DNA of 39,119 nt from Bacteroidaceae bacterium (GCA_024398515.1 JAKSIZ010000021.1:1-39119); one strand, 5' to 3'. Counted from the stretch's first letter, positions 17,542 through 24,830 are shown. Numbers and translations are program-made. The notes: generated by a model from the letters alone, not told the origin.

Positions 17542-18539
17542 CCATCCACCGCTGCGATGATGCGATCACACCATTCGTCGAACTCTGGGTCTTCTACCTG
17601 GAGTTCCGGATGGGACAATACATTCTCCAATGTCCAGCGTATTCCCTGGTCAAATCTGACGGTTGCCTTGAACTCAGGCACCGCCTTTTTTAGTTTTGTA
17701 TTGTCGAAAACTACCGACGTAGCCTTGTCTCCGATGAGTGCCCCGAGCAAATCAAACTTGCCGGTCGAGGCAAGAAAGTCGGACGACACATGGTATGCCT
17801 TTAGTTCTACGCCCAATACGTTGGCTATTGTCGAGTATATCTGATTCCATGTAAGACTCTCGTCAGACGTTATCTGGAAGGCATTGCCTATGGCATGTGC
17901 GTTATTCATAAGCCCTATAAAGCCCTTTGCGAAGTCAGTGTTGTGCGTCATTGTCCACAGTGATGTGCCGTCGCCATGAATGATTACAGGCTTTCCGTCG
18001 AGCATACGGCGTATTACTTGCCATGAACCCTTGTTGCCATGTACGCCGAGTGGAACGCTACGGTCGTCGTAAGTGTGGCTTGGGCGTATGATTGTCACAG
18101 GAAATCCTTGTTCGCGATATTGCTTCATGAGGTATTCCTCACACGCTATTTTGTTGCGCGAATACTCCCAGTATGGGTTTGCAAGTGGTGTTCCCTCAGT
18201 GATGATGTAGTTTGCCGATGGCTTCTGATAGGCTGATGCCGAACTGATATACATATATTGGTCGGTGCAATCGTGGAACAATCTGTAGTCACGCTCCACT
18301 TGTTCCGGTACGAAACCAATGAAGTCGCAGACCGTATCGAAGTGCATACCTTCGATTTTCGACTTCACATCTGCCTCGTCGTTCACGTCAGCGCGTATCA
18401 CCTTCACGTTCTCGGGCACCTCACTCATACGGTTGCCGCGGTTCAACAGATACAATTCCCATTCAGGGTTCTGTGCAAGGCTGCGGGTGATTGCCATGCT
18501 GATAGTCCCCGTGCCCCCGATAAACAATGCTTTCTTCAT
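17529..18539 (-). CDS. Extended SDR NAD-dependent epimerase/dehydratase
   Basis: Cytoplasmic NAD(P)-binding protein of 336 residues of the extended short-chain dehydrogenase family. The Rossmann signature GGTGTIS stands at residues 8-14, an acidic residue follows in IRADVND, and the catalytic pair is Tyr126 and Lys130 in YSRNK. The YMYISSASAY segment supplies the active-site serine. IIRPSHTYDDRSVP and the C-terminal region suggest a nucleotide-sugar epimerase or dehydratase, but the exact sugar cannot be read. It precedes the mannanase gene with 45 bases between and has its own promoter, so the two may be one operon. There is no signal peptide, so it acts inside the cell. Confidence 0.8.
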   Translation of the reverse strand: MKKALFIGGTGTISMAITRSLAQNPEWELYLLNRGNRMSEVPENVKVIRADVNDEADVKSKIEGMHFDTVCDFIGFVPEQVERDYRLFHDCTDQYMYISSASAYQKPSANYIITEGTPLANPYWEYSRNKIACEEYLMKQYREQGFPVTIIRPSHTYDDRSVPLGVHGNKGSWQVIRRMLDGKPVIIHGDGTSLWTMTHNTDFAKGFIGLMNNAHAIGNAFQITSDESLTWNQIYSTIANVLGVELKAYHVSSDFLASTGKFDLLGALIGDKATSVVFDNTKLKKAVPEFKATVRFDQGIRWTLENVLSHPELQVEDPEFDEWCDRIIAAVDGMRF

Positions 18540-18567
18540 AACAAAACGATTTATTTCTTTCCGTATG

Positions 18568-18598
18568 CAAATTTACACATTTCCCCCACAACTTCCAA
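18568..18598 (-). promoter_or_regulatory. Putative promoter of the SDR/mannanase unit
   Basis: On the minus strand TAAATTTG (18575-18568) fits TAnnTTTG, with TTG at 18598-18596 twenty bases upstream. It lies 29 bases before the SDR start. Confidence 0.5.
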
Positions 18599-18705
18599 CA
18601 TCTTTCGCCAAAAAGTTCGATTTTACGGTTTTTAGTTTTTCGGCACAGATTAAATCTTCCATAGGAGTGAACGCCCTGAAAGAGCTACTCAATAAGATCA
18701 AAATA

Positions 18706-19135
18706 CATTTCATTATGTGTGGTCTGCCTTAGGCAGCCTTGATGTGTTGGTTGCGTCTGTGCTTATATGAACAAGTTCATAAAGCCCAGTCGCAACCAAC
18801 ACATCGCTCTTCGTTCCGAAGAGCCACACATAATGAAATGACAAAATACCTTACGGTAAAAAATGTGGCCGTTGGCCATAAAAAATAATATTTGACTATA
18901 GGTTATGGGTTGTAGGTTATGGAGTTCTGATTTTAGGTTATCAACCAACAACCAAACCACATTTTTTACGAACGAAGTGAGATATTTTTTATGCGAAGCA
19001 TATTTTGTATATGATGTATGGATGGCCACGACAGTGGTGTCTGTTTATGGTATTGCAGCGCAAGAACTTGTTCTTTAGCGCTGCAATACCATAAACAGAC
19101 ATGGGCTTCAGTATGATGCACACCATACATCATAT
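18706..19135 (+). repeat. Structured intergenic element, copy A (complete)
   Basis: Domain I (18706-18840) is a DNA or RNA cloverleaf: a perfect 17-bp closing stem (18706-18722 with 18824-18840) holding three arms at 18724-18736, 18741-18805 (15 perfect bp, then a near-perfect inner stem) and 18807-18823. Domain II (18841-19001) carries small hairpins TACC/GGTA, TGGCC/GGCCA and ATGC/GCAT, and a 13-bp alternative stem (18856-18868 with 18957-18969). Domain III (19009-19135) has a 13-bp closing stem (19009-19021 with 19123-19135), a small arm (19025-19038) and a perfect 24-bp arm (19038-19061 with 19078-19101). Two inner blocks match copy B at 52 of 54 and 78 of 81 bases. No protein is encoded. 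Confidence 0.85.
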
Positions 19136-19259
19136 CATTTTTTTCCATTATGATTACACCAGATTTTGCATTCGAGCCATATTAATTCATCGGAACGTTG
19201 GAAGGTTGAGGCTGACTTGAGCGCTATGCTTTCGGGGAATGTTCGGTTGGGGTGTTGAA

Positions 19260-19364
19260 GTTGAACGCTTAAGTCTGCCAAACATTGCTGCAATGTTCGA
19301 GTCAACATTGCTACAATGTTCGGACCAACATTGCTGCAATGTTTTTACGGGTTAAGCGCTCAAC
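19260..19364. repeat. Triple 17-base palindrome array inside an inverted repeat (locus 1)
   Basis: Three units of AACATTG-NNN-CAATGTT sit at 19281-19297, 19304-19320 and 19327-19343, separated by 6-base spacers (exact 23-base period). Flanks GTTGAACGCTTAAG (19260-19273) and GTTAAGCGCTCAAC (19351-19364) are inverted with one internal mismatch. The same design occurs at 26371-26475. Confidence 0.85.
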
Positions 19365-19399
19365 CTCACAAACGCAAACGCTGAACCCTGCAATTCAAA

Positions 19400-19447
19400 A
19401 AGGACAAAATAAATCCCCCAACCCTTCACATACGGAAAGATTGGGGG
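19400..19447 (-). terminator. Terminator of the nagB operon
   Basis: Read on the minus strand, CCCCCAA (19447-19441 side) pairs with TTGGGGG (19421-19415) over a 19-base loop and is followed by ATTTATTTTG. It lies about 20-50 bases past the nagB stop codon. Confidence 0.75.
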
Positions 19448-19466
19448 CGACAATGAAAGCAATCAC

Positions 19467-20285
19467 TTAAAATCTGTTCAAATAACGCTCAACGATTCCT
19501 TCAAGACGCTGCTTGTCCTTGAAGTACTGATAGGTTGAAACCTTGAGCTCTACACAAGCCTCCTCGTCGCAGACAATGTTTCCGTGAGGATGAGCCTGCA
19601 ATGCCGATACAGTCCACATGTGGTTGATACCGTTGTCGATTACGTGGTGGAGAGCACGGCTCTTCTGTGGTCCGTTGCAAACGATGAGCACCTCGCGTGC
19701 TGCCATAACGGTGCCGACACCAACTGTCAACGCCTGCTTTGGCACGAGGTTTACGTCGTTGTTGAAGAAACGACAGTTTGCCTGGATTGTGTTTGTAGTA
19801 AGAGTCTTGATACGGGTTTTGCTGCCGAGCGAACTTCCTGGCTCGTTGAAAGCAATGTGACCATCAGGTCCGATGCCACCCATAAAGAGGTCGATGCCAC
19901 CGGCTGCCTCGATAGCCTTCTCGTAATTCTCACATTCTGCCATAAGGTCAGGGGCATTTCCGTTAAGTATGTGCACGTTCTCCTTCTTGATGTCAATATG
20001 ACTGAAGAAGTTTGTCCACATGAAACTATGATAACTTTCAGGGTGATCCTCTGGAAGACCTACATATTCGTCCATGTTGAATGTGATGACATTCTTGAAC
20101 GATATCTTTCCAGCCTCGTACAATTTGATTAAATTCTTGTAAAGACCAAGTGGAGAACTACCAGTAGGACAGCCCAATTTGAAAGGTTTTTCTGGTGTTG
20201 GGTTATAATCAATAATCTTTTCTGCAACATAATTTGCAGCCCATTTCGACATGTCGTCGTAATTGTTAGTGATGATTACTCTCAT
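19467..20285 (-). CDS. nagB: Glucosamine-6-phosphate deaminase
   Basis: Converts glucosamine-6-phosphate to fructose-6-phosphate and ammonia in the cytoplasm. At 272 residues it is close to the usual ~266. Residue numbers match the known E. coli active site: Asp72 in NMDEYVGL (enolising base), Asp141 and His143 in IGPDGHIAFNEPG, and Glu148. The phosphate-loop segment CPTGSSPLGLY is intact near 39-49. It is the last gene of a four-gene minus-strand operon, 23 bases behind the UDP-glucuronate epimerase, and is closed by a terminator. Its place with uronate-sugar genes is unusual: it may adjust hexosamine flow to nucleotide sugars or glycolysis. Confidence 0.95.
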   Translation of the reverse strand: MRVIITNNYDDMSKWAANYVAEKIIDYNPTPEKPFKLGCPTGSSPLGLYKNLIKLYEAGKISFKNVITFNMDEYVGLPEDHPESYHSFMWTNFFSHIDIKKENVHILNGNAPDLMAECENYEKAIEAAGGIDLFMGGIGPDGHIAFNEPGSSLGSKTRIKTLTTNTIQANCRFFNNDVNLVPKQALTVGVGTVMAAREVLIVCNGPQKSRALHHVIDNGINHMWTVSALQAHPHGNIVCDEEACVELKVSTYQYFKDKQRLEGIVERYLNRF

Positions 20286-20308
20286 AATTATTAGTAATTA
20301 AATTAAAC

Positions 20309-21286
20309 TTATTTCAAAGGATTCTTGTCACTTTTATACCATTCAATGAACTTGCCAATGCCCTCTTTGAGTGTTGTCGTTGGCTTGTAGCCCATGTTTT
20401 GTTCGAGTTTTGACGTGTCGGCGTAAGTCTGATACACGTCACCTGGCTGCATTGGCAGCATGATTTTCTCGGCAGGAGTGCCGATTGCGTCCTCAATAGT
20501 GGAGATAAAGTCCATCAATTTCACTGGATTGCTGCAACCGATGTTATATACTTCGTGGCTTCTACCGTCGGAATCTTCCGTCGGAGGGTTATCAAGAACG
20601 CGGATAACGCCCTCAACAATGTCGTCAACATACGTGAAGTCGCGCATCATATCGCCATTGTTGAACACCTTTATAGGCTGTCCGTTGCTAATTGCTTTGG
20701 CGAAAAGCATCGGCGCCATGTCTGGTCTGCCCCAAGGACCATAGACGGTAAAGAAGCGAAGACCAGTCGCTGCAATCTTGTAAAGCTTAGAATAGCAGCT
20801 TGCCATAAGCTCATTTGCCTTCTTTGTAGCAGCGTAGAGCGACACTGGATTATCTACTTTGTCCTCTTCAGAGAACGGAGTTTTGGTGTTTCCACCATAC
20901 ACACTGCTCGACGAAGCATATACAAGATGCTTCACAGGATAGTGGCGGCAGCACTCAAGAATGTTTGCAAAACCTACAAGATTGGCATCAACGTAGGCAA
21001 AAGGATTCTCGATTGAGTAGCGTACACCTGCTTGTGCAGCAAGGTTTACCACCTTGTCAAACTGTTCCTGCCCGAAGAGTTTTGGCAGCATCTGCTTGTC
21101 GGCAATGTCGCCTTCAACAAATTTGAAGTTAGGATTTGTGATTTCTGCAAGGCGCGCGTGCTTCAATTCTACGGGATAATAATGGTTGAGATTGTCGATT
21201 CCAACAACCGTGTCACCACGTTGAAGCAGTTTCTGAGTGAGGTGAAAACCAATGAAGCCAGCGGCTCCTGTTACTAATATCTTCAT
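20309..21286 (-). CDS. UDP-glucuronate 4-epimerase
   Basis: Cytoplasmic NAD-dependent enzyme that interconverts UDP-glucuronate and UDP-galacturonate; 325 residues from the chosen start. The Rossmann motif GAAGFIG is at 7-13, and the catalytic pair is Tyr151 and Lys155 in YAATKK. NLAAQAGVRYSIENP and YASSSSVYGGN are typical of the UDP-GlcA 4-epimerase branch rather than GalE. The open frame extends 31 codons upstream, but those codons are translated from the TCGAAA leader tract and lie before a clean MKILVTGAAGF start, so 21286 is used. It is third in the operon, after a galacturonokinase-like kinase and a nucleotidyltransferase, which supplies its likely substrate. dTDP-glucose dehydratase is an alternative but fits less well. 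Confidence 0.85.
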   Translation of the reverse strand: MKILVTGAAGFIGFHLTQKLLQRGDTVVGIDNLNHYYPVELKHARLAEITNPNFKFVEGDIADKQMLPKLFGQEQFDKVVNLAAQAGVRYSIENPFAYVDANLVGFANILECCRHYPVKHLVYASSSSVYGGNTKTPFSEEDKVDNPVSLYAATKKANELMASCYSKLYKIAATGLRFFTVYGPWGRPDMAPMLFAKAISNGQPIKVFNNGDMMRDFTYVDDIVEGVIRVLDNPPTEDSDGRSHEVYNIGCSNPVKLMDFISTIEDAIGTPAEKIMLPMQPGDVYQTYADTSKLEQNMGYKPTTTLKEGIGKFIEWYKSDKNPLK

Positions 21287-21299
21287 ATATTTTTTTTCT

Positions 21300-21342
21300 A
21301 TTTTATTCGAGTTCTCGAAGATCCGAGATTTCGATACTCTAT
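21300..21342. repeat. TCGAAA/CTCGA low-complexity leader tract
   Basis: Words such as TTCGAG, CTCGAAG and ATTTCGA fill the gap between the nucleotidyltransferase stop and the epimerase start at 21286 (minus strand). Confidence 0.55.
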
Positions 21343-21344
21343 GT

Positions 21345-22097
21345 TTATATTCCGTTTTTGTATCTCTCGTACACTTCAAGGTTGCCGATGTTGTAGCGTT
21401 TACCTGGCATTTCCCATGCGTGCATCACTGATTTGTCGCAAAGATAATGCGCAAGATTGCCTGGAGCATCGAAGCCGCAACCGTTTTCTATGCAGTGTTC
21501 AATCAGTTCGTAATCCTTTTCTGAGTATATATAAAAAGGTGGGACCGCCCAATGAGACTTTGGTTCTTTCGGTTTTTCTTCCATGAGCAACACCTTGTTA
21601 TCGCTGTCAAGACATACGACTCCCGTGCGTTGGAGGTTGGCAATGCTCTCTTCGTTGTGGCACATAATCAATGATGTGCCCTTCTCTTTGAAGTATTCTA
21701 CGAAACCTTTAAGCGAAAAATCGAGGATATTGTCGGCTGCAACGACGAGCAATGAGTGGTCGTTTGACGTAGAATTTGCCTCGCGCGACTTCAATGTTTC
21801 GAGTGCAAGCAACAGGTCTTTCACTGCTCCGATGCGATTATCATTGGTTGTCGAGCCGTCGTCGATGATAGTAATTGGTTTCTTATAGCTTGATTTTTCC
21901 TTCCATTCATTGAAGATTGAGGCAAACTTATGGTTTGTAACAACGATATGTTCCGTTATGTCGTCGAAATTATCAACGTCCTCCATCATGCGATCGAGTA
22001 TCGTCTTGTCGCCAATCTTGAGTAATGGCTTAGGAAAATTCTCGGTTAATGGGAACATTCTTGTTGCATACCCTGCTGCCAATACGATATTCTTCAT
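21345..22097 (-). CDS. NDP-sugar nucleotidyltransferase (pyrophosphorylase)
   Basis: Cytoplasmic enzyme of 250 residues that should join a sugar-1-phosphate to a nucleoside triphosphate. The N-terminal nucleotide-binding signature AAGYATRMFPLTENFPKPLL is intact, and the metal-binding aspartate lies in LVVAADNILDF. Later parts (PPFYIYSEKDYELIEHCIEN, AWEMPGKRYNIGNLEVY) fit the short RmlA/GalU-like NTP_transferase fold without a hexapeptide-repeat tail. It lies 29 bases after the kinase and 58 before the epimerase, so the likely substrate is the kinase product, galacturonate-1-phosphate. The nucleotide (UTP expected) cannot be read from sequence. Confidence 0.85.
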   Translation of the reverse strand: MKNIVLAAGYATRMFPLTENFPKPLLKIGDKTILDRMMEDVDNFDDITEHIVVTNHKFASIFNEWKEKSSYKKPITIIDDGSTTNDNRIGAVKDLLLALETLKSREANSTSNDHSLLVVAADNILDFSLKGFVEYFKEKGTSLIMCHNEESIANLQRTGVVCLDSDNKVLLMEEKPKEPKSHWAVPPFYIYSEKDYELIEHCIENGCGFDAPGNLAHYLCDKSVMHAWEMPGKRYNIGNLEVYERYKNGI

Positions 22098-22126
22098 ACA
22101 CCTTATTATATATATATCGTTCCGTA

Positions 22127-23302
22127 TTATATAAATCTTGCTCCGTCATCAGTCTTGCAGAAATGGACGGCAAACGTGTCTTCGTACTCTGGGAACTGTT
22201 CAAGATAGCGTCGGGTAAGCTCTTCCTTGATGGTTTCTTCCTTGCTCGGGTCAACAAGAGCAATACAAGCTCCCTTGAATCCTGCGCCCGAAAAACGCCC
22301 GCCATACACACCATCCAATGAACGCATGATGTCGTAGATAGCAATCAGTTCGGCTGATCCGCATTCATAATTATGTATAGAACTCTCGCAACTCTCGAAT
22401 GAAAGTTTGCCGAAAAGCTGCAAGTTACCACTCTCCCACGCTGTCACGCCCTGACGAACACGGCGATATTCGGTATAGAAATGCTCTGCCCTACGTGCGA
22501 AACGCTTTGGCATGATGTCGCAGGTCTTTTCATAAACCTCCTTAGGAATGTCGCGAAGGAATGTTTTGTCAAGTTTCTTCAACGGTTGGTCAGTGTAAGC
22601 AAGCATATTCCAAGCGGCTGTCTTGCACTCAGCAACGCGAAGATTGTAGTCACTGCTAACAAGAGAACGGGTGAGACCGGAGAAGAAAATGCCGAGGTGG
22701 AAGTCTGGCATCTTTGGATTCTTCTTGATAACTCGGTATTCTTCTGTGTCAGTGTCGAGGAAAAGAAGGCTGTCCTTTTCAGAAAGAGCAATGCAACTTT
22801 GGTCGAGTATTCCGTTGTTCAGCCCGATGTATTCCCTTTCAGCCTGGGAAGCAATCTTGATAACCTCCATCTTTGTCAACTCAATGTTGTTTGCCTTAGC
22901 CATTGCCATGACGTATGCAATCAGTACTGCAGCCGAAGATGAAAGTCCACCGACTGGCAAAGAACCTATGACAACGCCTTTGATGCCATATTTAAGTGTA
23001 AACCTTTTCTTCAAAGCATACTTTGCTCCACGTGCGTAGTCACCCCAGTTTCCATTCTTAACTTGCACAGGTGCAGCAATGTCAAACTTCACATCACCAT
23101 CAAAGCCGGGGCTTTTCAAGTCAACAGTTCCGTCTTCCGTTACGCTAAAATATAGATTTATTCCCTTGTCGAAAGCAAAACCCGTGACCAATCCATGCTG
23201 ATGGTCAACGTGTGCTCCAAGTGGACAAACGCGATATGGCGAATAAATATGGTATTCAGGTTCGCCACCATAATTCCTTATATATAATTCTTTGTCGTTC
23301 AT
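22127..23302 (-). CDS. Galacturonokinase-like GHMP sugar kinase
   Basis: Predicted cytoplasmic sugar-1-kinase of 391 residues in the galactokinase branch of GHMP kinases. Motif 1 reads SPYRVCPLGAHVDHQHG (21-37), not the galactokinase form GRxNLIGEHTDY. This version, together with GDYARGAKYAL, GLNNGILDQS, SDYNLRVAECKTAAW, SIHNYECGS and GVYGGRFSGAGFKG, closely resembles plant galacturonokinase as I recall it. The phosphate-binding loop VGGLSSSAAV is at 117-126. A longer frame starts at TTG 23320, but ATG at 23302 gives a better start. First gene of an operon with a nucleotidyltransferase, UDP-GlcA 4-epimerase and nagB. The expected reaction is D-galacturonate plus ATP to galacturonate-1-phosphate. 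Galactokinase is the likely automatic label but fits the motifs less well. Confidence 0.8.
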   Translation of the reverse strand: MNDKELYIRNYGGEPEYHIYSPYRVCPLGAHVDHQHGLVTGFAFDKGINLYFSVTEDGTVDLKSPGFDGDVKFDIAAPVQVKNGNWGDYARGAKYALKKRFTLKYGIKGVVIGSLPVGGLSSSAAVLIAYVMAMAKANNIELTKMEVIKIASQAEREYIGLNNGILDQSCIALSEKDSLLFLDTDTEEYRVIKKNPKMPDFHLGIFFSGLTRSLVSSDYNLRVAECKTAAWNMLAYTDQPLKKLDKTFLRDIPKEVYEKTCDIMPKRFARRAEHFYTEYRRVRQGVTAWESGNLQLFGKLSFESCESSIHNYECGSAELIAIYDIMRSLDGVYGGRFSGAGFKGACIALVDPSKEETIKEELTRRYLEQFPEYEDTFAVHFCKTDDGARFI

Positions 23303-23324
23303 ACATTCGTCAAATAACAAAATG

Positions 23325-23332
23325 CAAAAATA
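23325..23332 (-). promoter_or_regulatory. Putative promoter of the uronate-kinase operon
   Basis: TATTTTTG on the minus strand fits TAnnTTTG and lies 22 bases before the ATG at 23302. No clear -33 TTTG is visible. The gap is shared with the divergent phosphatase promoter. Confidence 0.4.
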
Positions 23333-23438
23333 GACAATAATTTTAATTTTATACTTTTTTTAGACTTCAATTTTACATTTTTTAAGAGAAAATTGTACTA
23401 AATCAAGTTAAATGTTCGCTGAATACAAAAAAAATGTT

Positions 23439-23446
23439 TAATTTTG
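23439..23446 (+). promoter_or_regulatory. Putative promoter of the phosphatase gene
   Basis: TAATTTTG fits TAnnTTTG, 24 bases before the ATG at 23471. The -33 region is not distinct. Confidence 0.5.
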
Positions 23447-23470
23447 TGACGCTTTACAAAAACCACAAAT

Positions 23471-24805
23471 ATGAAAAGAATCTCCATACTCGCAGCTTGC
23501 ATGTTACTTGCCATAGCCGTTTTCGCACAGACAGCACGCGAAGAAATCAAGGCAGATATCTATAAATCAGCAAGTAATCACATGGCATATCCAGGTCCAC
23601 AAAAGGTTCTGACAGCATGTCCTGAGGGCAAAAAACCTTTCTATATTTCGCATTACGGTCGTCACGGCTCACGTTATCTGTGCGGAGAAATGGAGTATGG
23701 TTTTCCTTTGGGAGTGCTGAAAAGGGCTGAGAAGAGCGGTAAACTGACCGAACTTGGCAAGGATGTCCTGCGCAGAGTAGAGCTTATCAGCAACGAAGCA
23801 TACAAAAGAGTTGGCGAACTTACCCCTCTTGGTGCCGAGCAACATCGCAATATCGCAAAGCGAATGTTCGAACGATTCCCAGAAATTTTTGCCGATTCTG
23901 CCAATGTAGATGCGAAGAGCACGGTTGTCATACGCTGCATTCTTTCAATGGAGAACGCCCTTCAGCAATTGAAAGGTATGAATCCAAAGTTGAAAATACG
24001 CCATGATGCAAGCAATCACGACATGTATTATATGAATTTTGGCAAGGATTGGATTGAAAACCGACGCATTGCCAAGGAGACGAAAGTCAAGTTCAACGAG
24101 TGGAAACAAAAGCATTGCGTGCCCGACAGACTTATGTCCGTGCTGTTCAACGACGCTTCATACGCCAAGGACAGCATACCTGCATCGCCTTTCTTCTCCG
24201 CTTTATTCAAGGTTGCTTCCATTATTCAGAACCAAGAAGCACGCCACAAAGTCACTCTTTACGACATATTCACCGAGGAAGAAATATATAATCTCTGGGA
24301 ACATGATAACATTTCGTGGTATCTCGGCTATGGTGGAAACCCTCAAAACAACGGTTTGCCTCCATACATTCAGCGCAATCTTCTGCGAAAGATCATCGAA
24401 GAAGCCGACAGTTGTATGCTGTTAGAAAAGCCTGGAGCAACGCTTCGCTATGGTCACGAGACCATGGTGCTGCCTCTTTCTTTCCTAATGGAACTCAACA
24501 ACAATGCCGTTCAGGTGACAGACTTAGAGCAAATAACCGCGAATTGGCAGAACTATAAGTGCTTCCCAATGGCGGCAAACATACAGTTAGTGTTCTATCG
24601 TGCCGACGTGAACGACAAGGATATTCTCGTCAAAGTGCTGTTCAACGAGGACGAAGCCACGCTTCCAGTCAAGACCGATTGCGCTCCTTACTACCATTGG
24701 ACAGACGTAAGACAATACTATCTGAACAAGTTAAATACCTTCGAAGCCAATATGGAGAGCATCAAGAAGGAGGCTGAAAAGAAGGAGTGGGACAAGTTCT
24801 GGTAA
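23471..24805 (+). CDS. Secreted histidine acid phosphatase, MINPP/phytase-like
   Basis: Exported branch-2 histidine phosphatase of 444 residues; signal peptide about 1-20 (AVFAQ). The phosphate-binding motif is HYGRHGSRYL with nucleophile His65 and Arg64/Arg68. The proton-donor motif is His329-Glu330 in RYGHETMVLPL. Having HE rather than the HD of classical phytases puts it nearer to multiple inositol polyphosphate phosphatases (MINPP), which use HAE. The likely role is release of phosphate from inositol phosphates or other phosphoesters in the periplasm or on the surface. It stands divergent from the uronate-kinase operon, with separate promoters in the 168-base gap, and is followed by a cysteine peptidase gene. 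Substrate is inferred only from family. Confidence 0.85.
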   Translation: MKRISILAACMLLAIAVFAQTAREEIKADIYKSASNHMAYPGPQKVLTACPEGKKPFYISHYGRHGSRYLCGEMEYGFPLGVLKRAEKSGKLTELGKDVLRRVELISNEAYKRVGELTPLGAEQHRNIAKRMFERFPEIFADSANVDAKSTVVIRCILSMENALQQLKGMNPKLKIRHDASNHDMYYMNFGKDWIENRRIAKETKVKFNEWKQKHCVPDRLMSVLFNDASYAKDSIPASPFFSALFKVASIIQNQEARHKVTLYDIFTEEEIYNLWEHDNISWYLGYGGNPQNNGLPPYIQRNLLRKIIEEADSCMLLEKPGATLRYGHETMVLPLSFLMELNNNAVQVTDLEQITANWQNYKCFPMAANIQLVFYRADVNDKDILVKVLFNEDEATLPVKTDCAPYYHWTDVRQYYLNKLNTFEANMESIKKEAEKKEWDKFW

Positions 24806-24830
24806 CAAAAAACAGGCAATCATCCTGCGC

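Larger units (their letters stand above)
18540..19466. other. Long non-coding intergenic region
   Basis: These 927 bases between the SDR gene and nagB contain the SDR promoter, copy A of the large structured element (18706-19135), a triple-palindrome array (19260-19364) and the terminator of the nagB operon (19400-19447). The short open frames here are fragmented and overlap the inverted repeats; I find no gene. Confidence 0.8.

Noticed and set aside
18706-18840. A tRNA or tmRNA, because of the cloverleaf shape
   Set aside because: The closing stem is 17 bp and the middle arm more than 25 bp. There is no T-loop sequence, anticodon-like arm of normal size or CCA end.
18763-19148. Small open frames across the structured element
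   Set aside because: They run through inverted repeats, share no protein sequence between copies A and B outside the conserved DNA blocks, and have no leader.
20309-21379. Longer start of the UDP-glucuronate epimerase at 21379
   Set aside because: The extra 31 codons overlap the last codons of the upstream gene and translate the TCGAAA tract; the Rossmann motif starts cleanly at 21286.
22127-23302. Plain galactokinase (galK)
   Set aside because: Motif 1 lacks the GEHTDY signature and the operon has uronate rather than Leloir-pathway partners.
22127-23320. TTG start of the sugar kinase at 23320
   Set aside because: An ATG six codons downstream is better placed relative to the predicted -7 box and loses no conserved residue.
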